Positions 7,205 through 14,812 of a stretch of DNA of 22,904 nucleotides are shown in pieces. The stretch lies in NCBI GenBank assembly GCA_021159225.1, contig JAGGSE010000056.1, positions 1-22,904 of the forward strand, given 5' to 3'. The stretch is from a bacterium. Lineage in GTDB: Bacteria; Patescibacteriota; Minisyncoccia; Minisyncoccales; JAGGSE01. The stretch's first letter is position 1. Each line of letters starts with the position of its first letter. Made by a program: the position numbers and the translations under genes. The notes beneath the pieces were generated by a model that saw only the letters and a list, made by a program, of their open reading frames with translations, was not told the origin of the DNA and made no database searches.

Positions 7205-7535
7205 GGGTCTTATTTTTAAGGATGGGAAGGCGGTCATTAGGCGTGGGACAACAGAATTACACTTTGAGACAAGACTCCTCAGGAAGTTTCCAACAAAGAA
7301 TTATGAGAGGTATAGGCTGAATGTGTATGGCTTCCTCACAGGTGTGCCCGTGTCGGGGTTCATAATTGTGCAGATGCACAAAAAGTTACGGTGCTATGGT
7401 GCGTACGGAATAGTCACACTTGACAGGATCGAAAACATGATGAGTGCAGAGGACTTTATAAAGTTCGTAGGTCTCACAGCGGAAGACCTGTACAAAATTG
7501 CGCTCGTAATACATGCATCATTTCACATGTGGTGA
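7131..7535 (+). CDS. Unknown small protein upstream of the helicase
   Basis: 134 residues from ATG 7131, or 122 from GTG 7167. The first start gives an unusually long (74-base) overlap with the upstream gene; the second lacks a good ribosome site, so the start is uncertain. The body (KDGKAVIRRGTTELHFETR, then RYRLNVYGFLTGVPVSGF) reads as a beta-rich domain followed by helices near SAEDFIKFVGLTAEDLYKIA. No family is recognised. The stop lies five bases before the helicase ATG, and its final codons form the helicase ribosome site, suggesting joint expression with the helicase. Confidence 0.6.
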   Translation: MSGHVRTDLKSQVEELTNELQKRIEGLIFKDGKAVIRRGTTELHFETRLLRKFPTKNYERYRLNVYGFLTGVPVSGFIIVQMHKKLRCYGAYGIVTLDRIENMMSAEDFIKFVGLTAEDLYKIALVIHASFHMW

Positions 7536-7539
7536 TAAG

Positions 7540-10281
7540 ATGGAGTACTGGATACCAGACATTAAGTATAGGAAGTATCAGTTGGCAGTTATAAAACGTG
7601 TTCTTGAGGCGTTCTTTGAACAGGGCTATGAGAATGTGATTATTGAAGCGCCGACAGGTTTTGGGAAGTCTGTTGTGAACTATATAATTGCTAGGAACTT
7701 TCAGTCAGCATGGTACACGACACCTCAGGTGGTACTGCTAGAGCAACTAAGGAACGACACACTAATAGAAAAGCTCGGTGGAATAGCAGTACTAAAAGGA
7801 AAGGACAAGTACACATGCCCGCACACAGGAGAACCCGTCGAAGTTGCACCGTGTCAGAGGTTTAGACAGCTGAAGTGTAAGACAATATGTCAGTGGAGGC
7901 TTGACAGATATAGGGTAACGCACTCGCCTATTTCTGCTATATCATTCTCAATGATGATGAAGACATACAGACTGAGGGACTTCGGGAGGAGGTCACTGTT
8001 AATTGTTGATGAGGCAGATAACATTGAGGACTGGGGTGCGGACTTCGGCACGCTGAGGTTCAGGTTAGGGTTTAAGCCAGAAACAATTAGTGAGGTCATC
8101 TCATGGGCGAGGAACAAGTTACAACATGTAGAGTCGAGAATAAAGGAACTAAAGGCAAAACAGATGCTCACACCAAAGGAGCTTGCAATACTGAAGACAT
8201 TAACGGAGCAAAAGGAGAAGCTTGAGTTGTTCCTTGATGATGCTCAGAAGAGGCCTAACAACTGGACAATGAAAAAGCACGGGTTCTTGGTTGAACTGAA
8301 GATATTAAACGTTGGGACAGTGTTGAAGGACAGACTCTGGTGGAGGGGTAATAAGAGGCTGATCACGTCAGCTGTGATACTTGACGCTGACTTGTTCATG
8401 AAGTATACAGGCCTAGAGGGTAAGACACTGTTCCTAAGGGTGCCGAACATATTTCCTGTTGAAAACAGAAAAGTCGTGTTCATGCCCGTTACAAAGTTGA
8501 GAAAGGATATGAGGACACCAGAGAACTTCTGGAAGATGGTCAGTGCAATAGAAAAGATTGCAGAAGAGCATAAGAAAGAAAACGGAATAATACACTGTCA
8601 CAGCTATGAGATCGCTGAGGAGCTCTCGAAGAGGTTACGCCTTAAGGGCTTTAAGGTGATAACGCACGGGAGGAAGGACAGGGATGAGAAGTTCAAGGAG
8701 TTCATTGAGAGCAAGGAGAACCCCAAGGTCTTCATATCAGTGGGGTTTGAACGAGGGATAGACCTGAAGTATGACTTAGCGCGGTGGCAGGTAATTACTA
8801 AGTGTTTTACTGAGGATGTAGAAGTTTTGACTCCTAGTGGGCTAAAACCTATAAAGTCCTTGAAAGTGGGTGATAAGGTGATAAGTTATAATATTGAAAC
8901 GGGCGAGCTTGAAGTCGATGAAGTTGTGCGGATGTATGCAGAGCACTATAAAGGTAAGGTAATAAGATTTACTGGAGAAACGTATGATGTTAGGGTAACA
9001 CCAGATCATTTAATGGTAGGTGCAAAGAGAACAAAGGACATTAATGGTAAGATGATGTTCGGTAAGTATAAGAAGTATAAAGCGTGTGAGCTTGTTAGGT
9101 CATATACTAAAGTACCGATTGCAGGAGAGTACAAGACTGATAAGTCTAGTGTGTGTCTGTGGGACTTTTTGGAAGACGACGAGATCATAAGGGCGAGTGC
9201 TGATAAGAGTATGCCACATAAACTCAAGAAGTACCTAGAACAAGGACTCATTAATTATTATCCGAAGTATGAACCCAATAACAGGTGTTATGAGTTCAAA
9301 AAAGACATAACCAGAAGCTATGAGTTGGCAAAGAAGGTTTTTGGTAAGCTGTATTATAAAGGGAAGTATAAGCAGAGTAAGCCTCATCCGATAGAGTTTG
9401 ATGCAGGCGATTTTTTGGAGCTTTGTGGCTGGTATATCTCTGAGGGGTATGCATATAAGTATAGTGGGAAGGATTATGGTACTGCTAAGGCTGGTGAAAC
9501 TTACAGGATAATAATATACCAAAAGAAGTACAAGGACAGGATTATCGATTTGCTTACTAGGATGAACATTCCGTTTAAAGTGTATGGTGACAGGATATTT
9601 ATACACAGCTACCTGCTGTACAAGGTGTTCACAAGGTGGTTTGGAAAGGGTGCTAGGGATAAGCATATAAGCCATGAGGTGTTGTTCGGGTTCAGTTCGG
9701 AGCATTTAAGAAGGATGTTCTGGGCAATGGTACTCGGGGACGGGTCTATTACAAAGAGCGGTAGCATTGTATATTATACCGCCTCAAAGAGGCTTGTTGA
9801 CGATGTTTGTATATTGGCAAGGCTCATAGGGATGGCTGTGTCGAAGGTAACAGAAGAAAAAGAGCATAAAGGCAATTATGCAATATACTTTGTGCAAAGG
9901 TCTCACTCTTATATTACGAAGGATACAGTTAAGATAGAGGATTATGACGGTATGGTTTACTGTCCTACGGTCAAGAAGAACGGAACTGTTGTTGCGGGGA
10001 TCAACCGTAAACTGATTATTGCTGGGAATTGTCCATTCCCAGACCAGCAAGACCCGAGGGTCTATGAGCTGTGGGTAAAAAGAGGTGCATGGAACTGGGC
10101 GAGATACCAGACAATAAAACGCTTGGTTCAGGCATGCGGAAGAATAGTGAGGGCAGAGGACGACTATGGGGTAACATACATACTAGATGCTGGTTTTGAA
10201 CACCTCTTCAGGTATAAGAAAATGTTTCCTGCTTGGTTTGTTGATGCTGTAGAACAGCGTGAGCCTATAACTTCTCGCTGA
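7540..10281 (+). CDS. XPD/DinG-type Fe-S superfamily 2 DNA helicase precursor with intein
   Basis: 913-residue precursor; 504 residues after intein removal. ATG 7540 follows GGTGATA; the in-frame ATG 7513 lies inside the upstream gene. Motifs: Walker A APTGFGKS (37-44), four Cys at 93, 105, 113 and 117 between motifs I and II as in the 4Fe-4S domain of XPD/DinG/Rad3, and Walker B IVDEAD (155-160, DEAD instead of the usual DEAH). A helical insert follows, then IIHCHS and FISVGFERGIDL (motif V region), and after the intein QACGRIVRAED (motif VI). Such enzymes unwind DNA 5' to 3' using ATP and need the Fe-S cluster. It is probably the replicative or repair helicase of the element, next to the PrimPol and Cas4-like genes. 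It ends 17 bases into the convergent gene. Assignment is strong. Confidence 0.9.
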   Translation: MEYWIPDIKYRKYQLAVIKRVLEAFFEQGYENVIIEAPTGFGKSVVNYIIARNFQSAWYTTPQVVLLEQLRNDTLIEKLGGIAVLKGKDKYTCPHTGEPVEVAPCQRFRQLKCKTICQWRLDRYRVTHSPISAISFSMMMKTYRLRDFGRRSLLIVDEADNIEDWGADFGTLRFRLGFKPETISEVISWARNKLQHVESRIKELKAKQMLTPKELAILKTLTEQKEKLELFLDDAQKRPNNWTMKKHGFLVELKILNVGTVLKDRLWWRGNKRLITSAVILDADLFMKYTGLEGKTLFLRVPNIFPVENRKVVFMPVTKLRKDMRTPENFWKMVSAIEKIAEEHKKENGIIHCHSYEIAEELSKRLRLKGFKVITHGRKDRDEKFKEFIESKENPKVFISVGFERGIDLKYDLARWQVITKCFTEDVEVLTPSGLKPIKSLKVGDKVISYNIETGELEVDEVVRMYAEHYKGKVIRFTGETYDVRVTPDHLMVGAKRTKDINGKMMFGKYKKYKACELVRSYTKVPIAGEYKTDKSSVCLWDFLEDDEIIRASADKSMPHKLKKYLEQGLINYYPKYEPNNRCYEFKKDITRSYELAKKVFGKLYYKGKYKQSKPHPIEFDAGDFLELCGWYISEGYAYKYSGKDYGTAKAGETYRIIIYQKKYKDRIIDLLTRMNIPFKVYGDRIFIHSYLLYKVFTRWFGKGARDKHISHEVLFGFSSEHLRRMFWAMVLGDGSITKSGSIVYYTASKRLVDDVCILARLIGMAVSKVTEEKEHKGNYAIYFVQRSHSYITKDTVKIEDYDGMVYCPTVKKNGTVVAGINRKLIIAGNCPFPDQQDPRVYELWVKRGAWNWARYQTIKRLVQACGRIVRAEDDYGVTYILDAGFEHLFRYKKMFPAWFVDAVEQREPITSR
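8803..10029 (+). mobile_element. Intein with LAGLIDADG homing endonuclease in the helicase
   Basis: 409 residues inserted between VITK and CPFPDQQDP of the helicase, just after the motif V region. Splicing block A begins CFTEDVEVLTPSG (Cys1) with KVGDKVISYN; block B contains TPDH (Thr66, His69). The C-terminus is KLIIAGN followed by extein Cys+1. The terminal Asn is present, but the penultimate residue, usually His, is Gly. Two dodecapeptide endonuclease motifs are intact: LELCGWYISEG (206-216, acidic Glu near its end) and FWAMVLGDGS (306-315, Asp313). Family knowledge: such inteins excise themselves from the precursor and the endonuclease spreads the element to intein-less alleles. The acidic catalytic residues suggest that the endonuclease is active or only recently lost. 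Missing the penultimate His is known in a minority of inteins and may slow Asn cyclisation. Confidence 0.93.
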
Positions 10282-10624
10282 GGTTCTTCAGTACTGAGCG
10301 CATGTTTGTCCTTACGTTAAAGACCTCCCTCACGAGAGCATTTCCTTTTATTTCTTTTAGTTCGTCCAAGATGTTGTCATGTAAGTTCTTCAGGGTATTG
10401 TACACTTCCATGAACATGTCGTTGTTCGTCCTCTTGTATGCTTTGTATGCTTCCTTCATTACCTTCTTTATCGCCTTTGAAATACTCCTTATTGCGCGCT
10501 TCACCCTCCTCGGGTTTGTCTTATAAAATGCGACGAGCTCATCTAGGTGAAAGTCAAGCGTGTGTGATAGCTTGGAGAGCTCTTCTGACATGAAAGTCTT
10601 ATAGTCTGTACCTACAAGTTTCAT
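10265..10624 (-). CDS. Small helical coiled-coil protein, unknown
   Basis: 119 residues from ATG 10624, chosen because GGAGGTGG ends five bases before it; the GTG at 10633 would sit inside that ribosome site. The sequence is almost entirely helix-forming, with runs such as AIRSISKAIKKVMKEAYKAY and NLHDNILDELKEI, net basic in the middle and without Cys. No family recognised. It follows the PrimPol gene on the same strand and its end overlaps the convergent helicase gene by 17 bases. A DNA- or protein-binding accessory factor of replication is a possible role, from context only. Confidence 0.65.
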   Translation of the reverse strand: MKLVGTDYKTFMSEELSKLSHTLDFHLDELVAFYKTNPRRVKRAIRSISKAIKKVMKEAYKAYKRTNNDMFMEVYNTLKNLHDNILDELKEIKGNALVREVFNVRTNMRSVLKNLSEKL

Positions 10625-10649
10625 TACAACCACCTCCTAAAAATAAGTA

Positions 10650-12041
10650 TTAAAAAAGACGTGTTTTAAGTCTTTTTATAAACTCGTCGAGGAGCTGTTC
10701 CAACTCTTCCTTTGTTATCCTTAGCGGTTCTCTGATCCTGATCCACCTGTATGTCCCTTCTGGGACTACTGAGCCCTCCTCAAGGCAATAGTTCTTGTCC
10801 TTTGCCTCAAGGACGCGTACTGTCTCACCTGTATACCTCGATGAGATCGTATAGACCTTGTAAAAAGGCTCGTCGACAAAGAAGTAGTAGTGGTAACCCC
10901 TCGGCGACTCAGATGAAAGTGTATCAACGTCGAGCTTTTCCTTCACGTCTATGTCAACGATGACCAAGTTGTTATAGCCAGCATAGATGCCTATGTTATA
11001 CTTCGGGTCATAGAAGTACCTAAAGTGCTCATCCTTTATTGGCTCATACCTCAGATAGGCGTGTCTAAATACTGGCATCTTTGAGTTTGGTGCAATGGGT
11101 ATTGGGTTGAGGCCATAGAGTTGGCATATCCTCAATGTCTTCCTGAACTTCTCTGCCACCCTTGATAAGTCCTTGCCTGCTAACGGGTTAGGGTATATGC
11201 GCGGTCTCTCTACCCTCCTCTCCTCAACGCGTCGCGGTGGTGTGGGGGGTCGGCCACGCGTACCAGATGGCCTCCCTCCCCACCCACCTTTTTTCCAGAT
11301 CCTACAGCGTGGTCTTGGCGTCTCGCCAATTACTCCTTTCTCAATAGCTTCGTCAGAGAAGACGTATAGTGATTCAGATACGGTATAGACGTCCTCACAG
11401 CAGTCCTCAATTGAGAGGAGTTCCTGCAGGCTTCTCTCTGGTTCACACGCTAAACTCTCCTCAATGCCACAAATCTGGTAGTAACTACAGACGTGTTCAG
11501 AGATCCTGAACCCGCGTGGTACTTTGTACGGTGGCTTCCAGTTGTTTGGGTCTGAGACGTGTCTCAAGTACTGTGGCTGGTCTAAATACCCCTCGAGGGC
11601 AGTATGGACGGCCTCTGGTATTACGTCCTCAAATGTTGAGATCTCAAGGAGTTCGAGGCCATAACCCCACCTGCCTTCCTGCTCCATTGCTATTGTCTTG
11701 GCGACAGCGTCAAGCTTGTCCAAGTCAATAATACCCAGCGTGAAGAGGACGACCCTGGAGTTCAGGTAGTGTACAGCACGTACACCTCTAAAAGTCCCCC
11801 TGACATGACGCTCAAACTTTATGTATGACTTAAGTATCACGCACTCATAGCACCCCCTGATGGCCTCTGATGATGCATGTATTACCTCTGACCTAGTGTA
11901 GCCGTACTTCCTAGCTATGCTTCCCATGATCCTCTCATATTCATGTAATGTTATTACACCACGCCTCCTCCTGTCTTCAGCCTGTACCATCCTGCGGAAG
12001 TCTCGTGATGTGAAGAGGAGTCCTGCAACACGGTACGCCAT
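10650..12041 (-). CDS. PrimPol-type primase/polymerase with uncharacterised N-terminal domain
   Basis: 463 residues. The C-terminal part (about 305-440) shows the archaeo-eukaryotic primase (bifunctional primase/polymerase) pattern: YGLNPIPIAPNSKMPVF (309-325), NIGIYAG (349-355), VIVDIDVK (360-367, catalytic D363 and D365), SPRGYHYYF (379-387, His384) and GTYRW near the end. These enzymes make primers and may extend DNA. A Gly/Pro/Arg-rich basic linker (about 250-282) connects it to a 245-residue N-domain with several Cys (64, 67, 185, 191, 199, 214, 215, 246) that may bind metal, family unknown. ATG 12041 overlaps the upstream stop (TGATG); GTG 12044 is equally possible. It lies in one operon with the ATPase at 12733-13410. 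No separate DNA polymerase is visible. Confidence 0.8.
   Translation of the reverse strand: MAYRVAGLLFTSRDFRRMVQAEDRRRRGVITLHEYERIMGSIARKYGYTRSEVIHASSEAIRGCYECVILKSYIKFERHVRGTFRGVRAVHYLNSRVVLFTLGIIDLDKLDAVAKTIAMEQEGRWGYGLELLEISTFEDVIPEAVHTALEGYLDQPQYLRHVSDPNNWKPPYKVPRGFRISEHVCSYYQICGIEESLACEPERSLQELLSIEDCCEDVYTVSESLYVFSDEAIEKGVIGETPRPRCRIWKKGGWGGRPSGTRGRPPTPPRRVEERRVERPRIYPNPLAGKDLSRVAEKFRKTLRICQLYGLNPIPIAPNSKMPVFRHAYLRYEPIKDEHFRYFYDPKYNIGIYAGYNNLVIVDIDVKEKLDVDTLSSESPRGYHYYFFVDEPFYKVYTISSRYTGETVRVLEAKDKNYCLEEGSVVPEGTYRWIRIREPLRITKEELEQLLDEFIKRLKTRLF
10653..10677 (-). repeat. 8-base inverted repeat with T-run at the PrimPol 3' end
   Basis: AAAAAGAC and GTCTTTTT flank a nine-base loop, overlapping the last codons of the PrimPol gene and followed on the - strand by further Ts. 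It could act as a weak terminator or attenuate the downstream small gene, but its AT-rich stem is weak and partly dictated by coding. Confidence 0.35.
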
Positions 12042-12352
12042 CACTTAAACACCTCTATGAGTGCATTATAAAGTTCTGCTACAGTCTTACACTGTTTCAC
12101 AATCTCATGTACTTCTCCTGCTTTTAGTCTTACTTCCTTCACTGGTTTCTTTCCCTCATGTAAGTCTATTAGTTTAGCGTATACCACCACACGTGGGTCT
12201 AGCATCATACCGTCATGGTACTTGTAGTCTACTGAGATTGCCTGCATGGGTATGACGTTCACGACGACAAAACCTCTGAGGCTAGTTCCGAAGTTATAGT
12301 ACTTACTTGGTTTTAGGGTCTTTAGAAGCTCCATAGTCTCTACTGGAATCAT
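12041..12352 (-). CDS. Unknown small protein upstream of PrimPol
   Basis: 103 residues from ATG 12352, which has GGGTGA five to six bases upstream; the longer frame to 12418 would overlap the preceding gene further and begins with an unlikely hydrophobic run. The sequence has a beta-rich core (SLRGFVVVNVIPMQAISVDY, VVVYAKLIDL) and a helical end (KAGEVHEIVKQCKTVAELYNALIEVF). No family recognised. The stop overlaps the PrimPol ATG by one base, so expression is coupled to the primase, and it overlaps the preceding gene by 50 bases. An OB-like ssDNA-binding fold would fit the context but has no direct support. Confidence 0.6.
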   Translation of the reverse strand: MIPVETMELLKTLKPSKYYNFGTSLRGFVVVNVIPMQAISVDYKYHDGMMLDPRVVVYAKLIDLHEGKKPVKEVRLKAGEVHEIVKQCKTVAELYNALIEVFK

Positions 12353-12731
12353 ACAGGTCACCCGATATGAGGAGTGAAAGTAGTGTAGAAACCATACGAC
12401 ACATGTTAGCAAGCTCACTTATGAAAAAGAGCTGTGCACGGGGTGTAAGTAGGTACGTGAATGCAAGTATTGATGCTAATACGCGGAGGAGTTCCTCGGT
12501 GCTTGTTACGTCAGTGGTAATTGTGACACGGTATGAATCATCGTCAAATTCTGCCTTAGCCTTCAGTTCGGACTGCTCTTCTATTACCTTCTTTGTAACT
12601 ATGTCAAGGCTCTCCTTAACTAGCTCATAGTCCTCTTTATTGACTATGTAATATGACACTGAGACCTCTACGTGGTCAGGCAAACTTATTGTGTCAATGA
12701 CAACACGCCTAGCACCAATTGTGTTGAACAC
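12303..12731 (-). CDS. Unknown small protein in replication operon
   Basis: 142 residues, GTG start at 12731 with GGAGGTGA about six bases upstream, formed by the last codons of the ATPase gene. The N-terminal half alternates strands (RRVVIDTISL, HVEVSVSYYIV), then come acidic residues and strands (DDSYRVTITTDVTS). The C-terminal half is helical and partly hydrophobic (LLRVLASILAFTYLLT, MVSTLLSLLI). It could be a bundle or membrane-associated. No family recognised. It sits between the Sak4-like ATPase and the PrimPol gene in the same leftward operon. Confidence 0.6.
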   Translation of the reverse strand: MFNTIGARRVVIDTISLPDHVEVSVSYYIVNKEDYELVKESLDIVTKKVIEEQSELKAKAEFDDDSYRVTITTDVTSTEELLRVLASILAFTYLLTPRAQLFFISELANMCRMVSTLLSLLISGDLYDSSRDYGASKDPKTK

Positions 12732-12732
12732 A

Positions 12733-13410
12733 TCACTTCACCTCCTCCACAGCCTTAAGAATATCATCATAGTTGTCATATGAGAGTATTGCCTTTATCA
12801 CTTGGACAAAATAGTCCGTAGAGTAGTCACCGCTGAAGTCAAAAAACCTGTCCTTCTTGATCTGTACTGTATCCCTGTCAATCTTTGCAACAATGTCACA
12901 TATCCTGATAATCTCCTTGAATATCTTTACCTCACCCTTCGAGGACTGTCCCAGCGGTGGATGATAAGTAACGATAAAGGACTTATGTGCTGAGTTTATT
13001 GTTCTCATTACATCACGTATCTTGTCGTATATTGTAGGGTGCAGCTCCCACGTCACTATGAATGTGTCTGGATCTTGTATTGCCTTTTCGTGCATTCCCT
13101 GAAGGTAGAACTTTCCTGACTGTACTGCCTTGTCCTTAATATGTTTCTTTATAATCTCCTTGAGTTCTGTGAGGGAGTCAATTATTATCATCGGTGTGTC
13201 AGAGCGTACAGCTGTTTTTAACGAGTTTACAAACGTTGACCATGGAGTTCCATGCAGTATGGTGACGTTGTTAGCCTTAAGCTTTGACCTAATTGGCTCG
13301 GCACCCTCATCAACATCTATTACATACGCTCCTGTTACCTTTGCCACCTCAATTGAGAAGTGAGTCTTCCCAGCACCTGGCTCACCAATAAGCATGAGCT
13401 TTACCATCAT
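12733..13410 (-). CDS. RecA-like P-loop ATPase (Sak4-like recombinase)
   Basis: 225 residues from ATG 13410 (ATG 13407 is also possible), behind GGTGAT. The Walker A motif GEPGAGKT (9-16) starts almost at the N-terminus, followed by YVIDVDEGAEPI (29-40). Walker B is MIIIDSLTEL (74-83, D78); IVTYHP near the centre resembles the sensor strand of this group. Size, early P-loop and short C-terminus match virus-encoded RecA/RAD51-core ATPases of the Sak4/AAA_24 type, which promote single-strand annealing or strand exchange during viral DNA replication. Neighbours (CxC-C protein, PrimPol, Cas4-like nuclease) support a recombination role. The longer frame to 13491 overlaps the upstream gene and lacks a suitable ribosome site. 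General AAA ATPase function cannot be excluded. Confidence 0.75.
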   Translation of the reverse strand: MMVKLMLIGEPGAGKTHFSIEVAKVTGAYVIDVDEGAEPIRSKLKANNVTILHGTPWSTFVNSLKTAVRSDTPMIIIDSLTELKEIIKKHIKDKAVQSGKFYLQGMHEKAIQDPDTFIVTWELHPTIYDKIRDVMRTINSAHKSFIVTYHPPLGQSSKGEVKIFKEIIRICDIVAKIDRDTVQIKKDRFFDFSGDYSTDYFVQVIKAILSYDNYDDILKAVEEVK

Positions 13411-13444
13411 GGTCATCACCATGAGAAAAAATAAAGGAAAGGGA

Positions 13445-14050
13445 TTACTGGAAGTAGTCAGAGATGACTTCCTCTGAAATCTCAGAACCACCCTCTAGGA
13501 ATGAAATAAGTTCATCCCTTGCCTGCTTGTAGAAGGAGTCTAGATCAGTTATCCCGTAGCTCTCAAGCTCCTTCCCCTCGACCTTCCTGATAGGTAGCCA
13601 GATCTCCCTTGACTGCACCAGTCCAGCTGGTAGCTTGGCTGGTGGTGTCTTTCCAGTGAGCTCCTGAACAAACTTTACAGGCTGTACTGATGTGAACTCA
13701 AATGCCTTCCCTAAGAGGTTCTCCCTGACCCACTGCCACTGCTCCTCTTCAGTCTCAAGGTTCTCTGGTGGGATAATACCAAGTCTGTCAAGTGCTATAA
13801 CGAATGCTCCAAAAGTAGACCAGTAAGTCCTAGAATAAGTGTACCAGGTGTGCTGTATCTTCTCATAGCTTGTTATTGGCTTTATTGCAATGTGTATCCT
13901 CTTATCAGTCCTTGGCTGTCTTCCCATGTCTAGTAGTCTCCTCTTTCCTTCCTCACAGACACGGCAGTTGCACGGGTATTCCGCCCAGATCACTACACCA
14001 ATAAAGTTCTCCCTCACACTCTCACTTAAGTCACTCACACGGAATGCCAT
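13445..14050 (-). CDS. Unknown protein with CxCxxC motif, replication operon leader
   Basis: 201 residues from ATG 14050 with GGAGGGTGA six to seven bases upstream. Near the N-terminus PCNCRVCEEGKRR (C27, C29, C32) could bind a metal, but a fourth ligand is not obvious. Strands such as RIHIAIKPITSYEK and aromatic residues (HTWYTYSRTYW) follow; the C-terminus is acidic (LEGGSEISEEVISDYF), as in many ssDNA-binding proteins. No family could be assigned. It is the first gene of the leftward replication operon, directly before the Sak4-like ATPase, whose usual partners are ssDNA-binding or annealing proteins. A ssDNA-binding role is an inference from position and the acidic tail. Confidence 0.65.
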   Translation of the reverse strand: MAFRVSDLSESVRENFIGVVIWAEYPCNCRVCEEGKRRLLDMGRQPRTDKRIHIAIKPITSYEKIQHTWYTYSRTYWSTFGAFVIALDRLGIIPPENLETEEEQWQWVRENLLGKAFEFTSVQPVKFVQELTGKTPPAKLPAGLVQSREIWLPIRKVEGKELESYGITDLDSFYKQARDELISFLEGGSEISEEVISDYFQ

Positions 14051-14083
14051 ACACACTCACCCTCCAACAGTCATTCAGTATAA

Positions 14084-14119
14084 CTAAATGCAAAACTAGT
14101 ATTTAAACATTGCGTTTAG
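14084..14119. repeat. Imperfect inverted repeat around the leftward TATA box
   Basis: CTAAATGCAA (14084-14093) and TTGCGTTTAG (14110-14119) are reverse complements at nine of ten positions, symmetric about the TATA box of the leftward operon. Such placement suits a repressor operator. The right arm shares CGTTTAGC with the promoter of the winged-helix gene at 15637-15644. Confidence 0.45.
14099..14109 (-). promoter_or_regulatory. TATA box, leftward replication operon
   Basis: On the - strand TGTTTAAATA lies about 54 bases before ATG 14050, predicting a transcript start near 14078 and a 28-base leader holding the GGAGGGTGA site. Confidence 0.55.
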
Positions 14120-14132
14120 CAGAACGTCAATA

Positions 14133-14143
14133 AAGTATATAAG
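14133..14143 (+). promoter_or_regulatory. TATA box, Cas4-like gene
   Basis: AAGTATATAAG is centred 41 bases before ATG 14180. The predicted start near 14165 leaves a 15-base leader with GAGGGTGAT. A second TATA-like run (ATATATA, 14155-14161) is too close to the start codon to be the main box. Confidence 0.6.
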
Positions 14144-14179
14144 TGAAGAGCATGATATATATAGTTGAGGGTGATACTG

Positions 14180-14812
14180 ATGAAGATTAGTGAGATGATA
14201 TATAACTCTGTTAGTAAATACGTAAACGGCTCAGCAAACATCAATGGCCACGTCGGTGTAACGACTGCTCTCGGATGTCTGAGGCGTGCCTACTTCTCAG
14301 CCACTAGGGGTGAACCGCTCTTCCTCCCAAAAATCAACATGATCCTGTTTCTTGGAAGGGCGGTTCATGAGTCCGTTGAGAGTGCTGTACTCGACTGCTA
14401 TGGGGATGAACATGAGATCGCCGTTGAAGTCCCAATAGATGATGGTCTCCTCAAGGGCGTCGCTGACATGATTATTGATGACACAATCATAGAGATCAAA
14501 ACAGTATCAACGGACTTACCGCGTGCTGTGGACAAGAACCACCTGATGCAGCTCCAAGCGTATTTGTACATGACTGGAATGGACTACGGTAAGGTCGTTT
14601 ACATATCGAGAGCCGATGGGTCAATAGAGGAGTTCGACATCAAGAGGAGCAAGGAATCTGAGAAGGCATATGAGTACCTGAGGAAAAGGGCTGAAGAACT
14701 TCTGTTTCACCTGTCCATCGGCGAACCACCTCCCGTAGAGCGCGGGAAGTGCTTCATGTGTCCGTTCTACTATGAGTGTTTTAAAAGATCGCAATCTCAG
14801 TCATTGATATAA
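14180..14812 (+). CDS. Cas4/RecB-like PD-(D/E)XK exonuclease with Fe-S cluster
   Basis: 210 residues from ATG 14180, behind GAGGGTGAT; TTG 14165 is not needed. Motifs: GCLRRAYF (C33), GRAVHESVE (H63), GVADMII (D96), IIEIKTVS (E105, K107), QLQAYLY (QxxxY, 124-128) and GKCFMCPFYYEC (C191, C194, C200). The four Cys match the 4Fe-4S cluster and the D-ExK-QxxxY set matches the nuclease site of Cas4/AddB-type enzymes. These cut single-stranded DNA ends; virus copies, found without cas1/cas2, are linked to recombination and end processing. No CRISPR array is in the window, so the cas4 name is not used. It is divergent from the replication operon and shares its control region; it ends 16 bases inside the convergent gene. 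Confidence 0.88.
   Translation: MKISEMIYNSVSKYVNGSANINGHVGVTTALGCLRRAYFSATRGEPLFLPKINMILFLGRAVHESVESAVLDCYGDEHEIAVEVPIDDGLLKGVADMIIDDTIIEIKTVSTDLPRAVDKNHLMQLQAYLYMTGMDYGKVVYISRADGSIEEFDIKRSKESEKAYEYLRKRAEELLFHLSIGEPPPVERGKCFMCPFYYECFKRSQSQSLI

Noticed and set aside
9235..9705. 156-residue open frame on the - strand in the intein
   Set aside because: Antisense to the endonuclease region, whose motifs are intact; low-complexity hydrophobic translation of AT-rich DNA.
10653..10677. Hairpin at the PrimPol 3' end as an intrinsic terminator
   Set aside because: The stem is AT-rich, lies partly in codons and is followed closely by a gene in the same operon; kept only as a low-confidence repeat.
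11173..11388. Proline/arginine-rich + strand frame opposite the PrimPol linker
   Set aside because: It mirrors the Gly/Pro/Arg-rich linker of the PrimPol gene and has no promoter or ribosome site.
14180..14812. Cas4-like nuclease as part of a CRISPR-Cas locus
   Set aside because: No repeats with spacers and no cas1 or cas2-like gene are visible; virus and plasmid Cas4-like nucleases occur alone.
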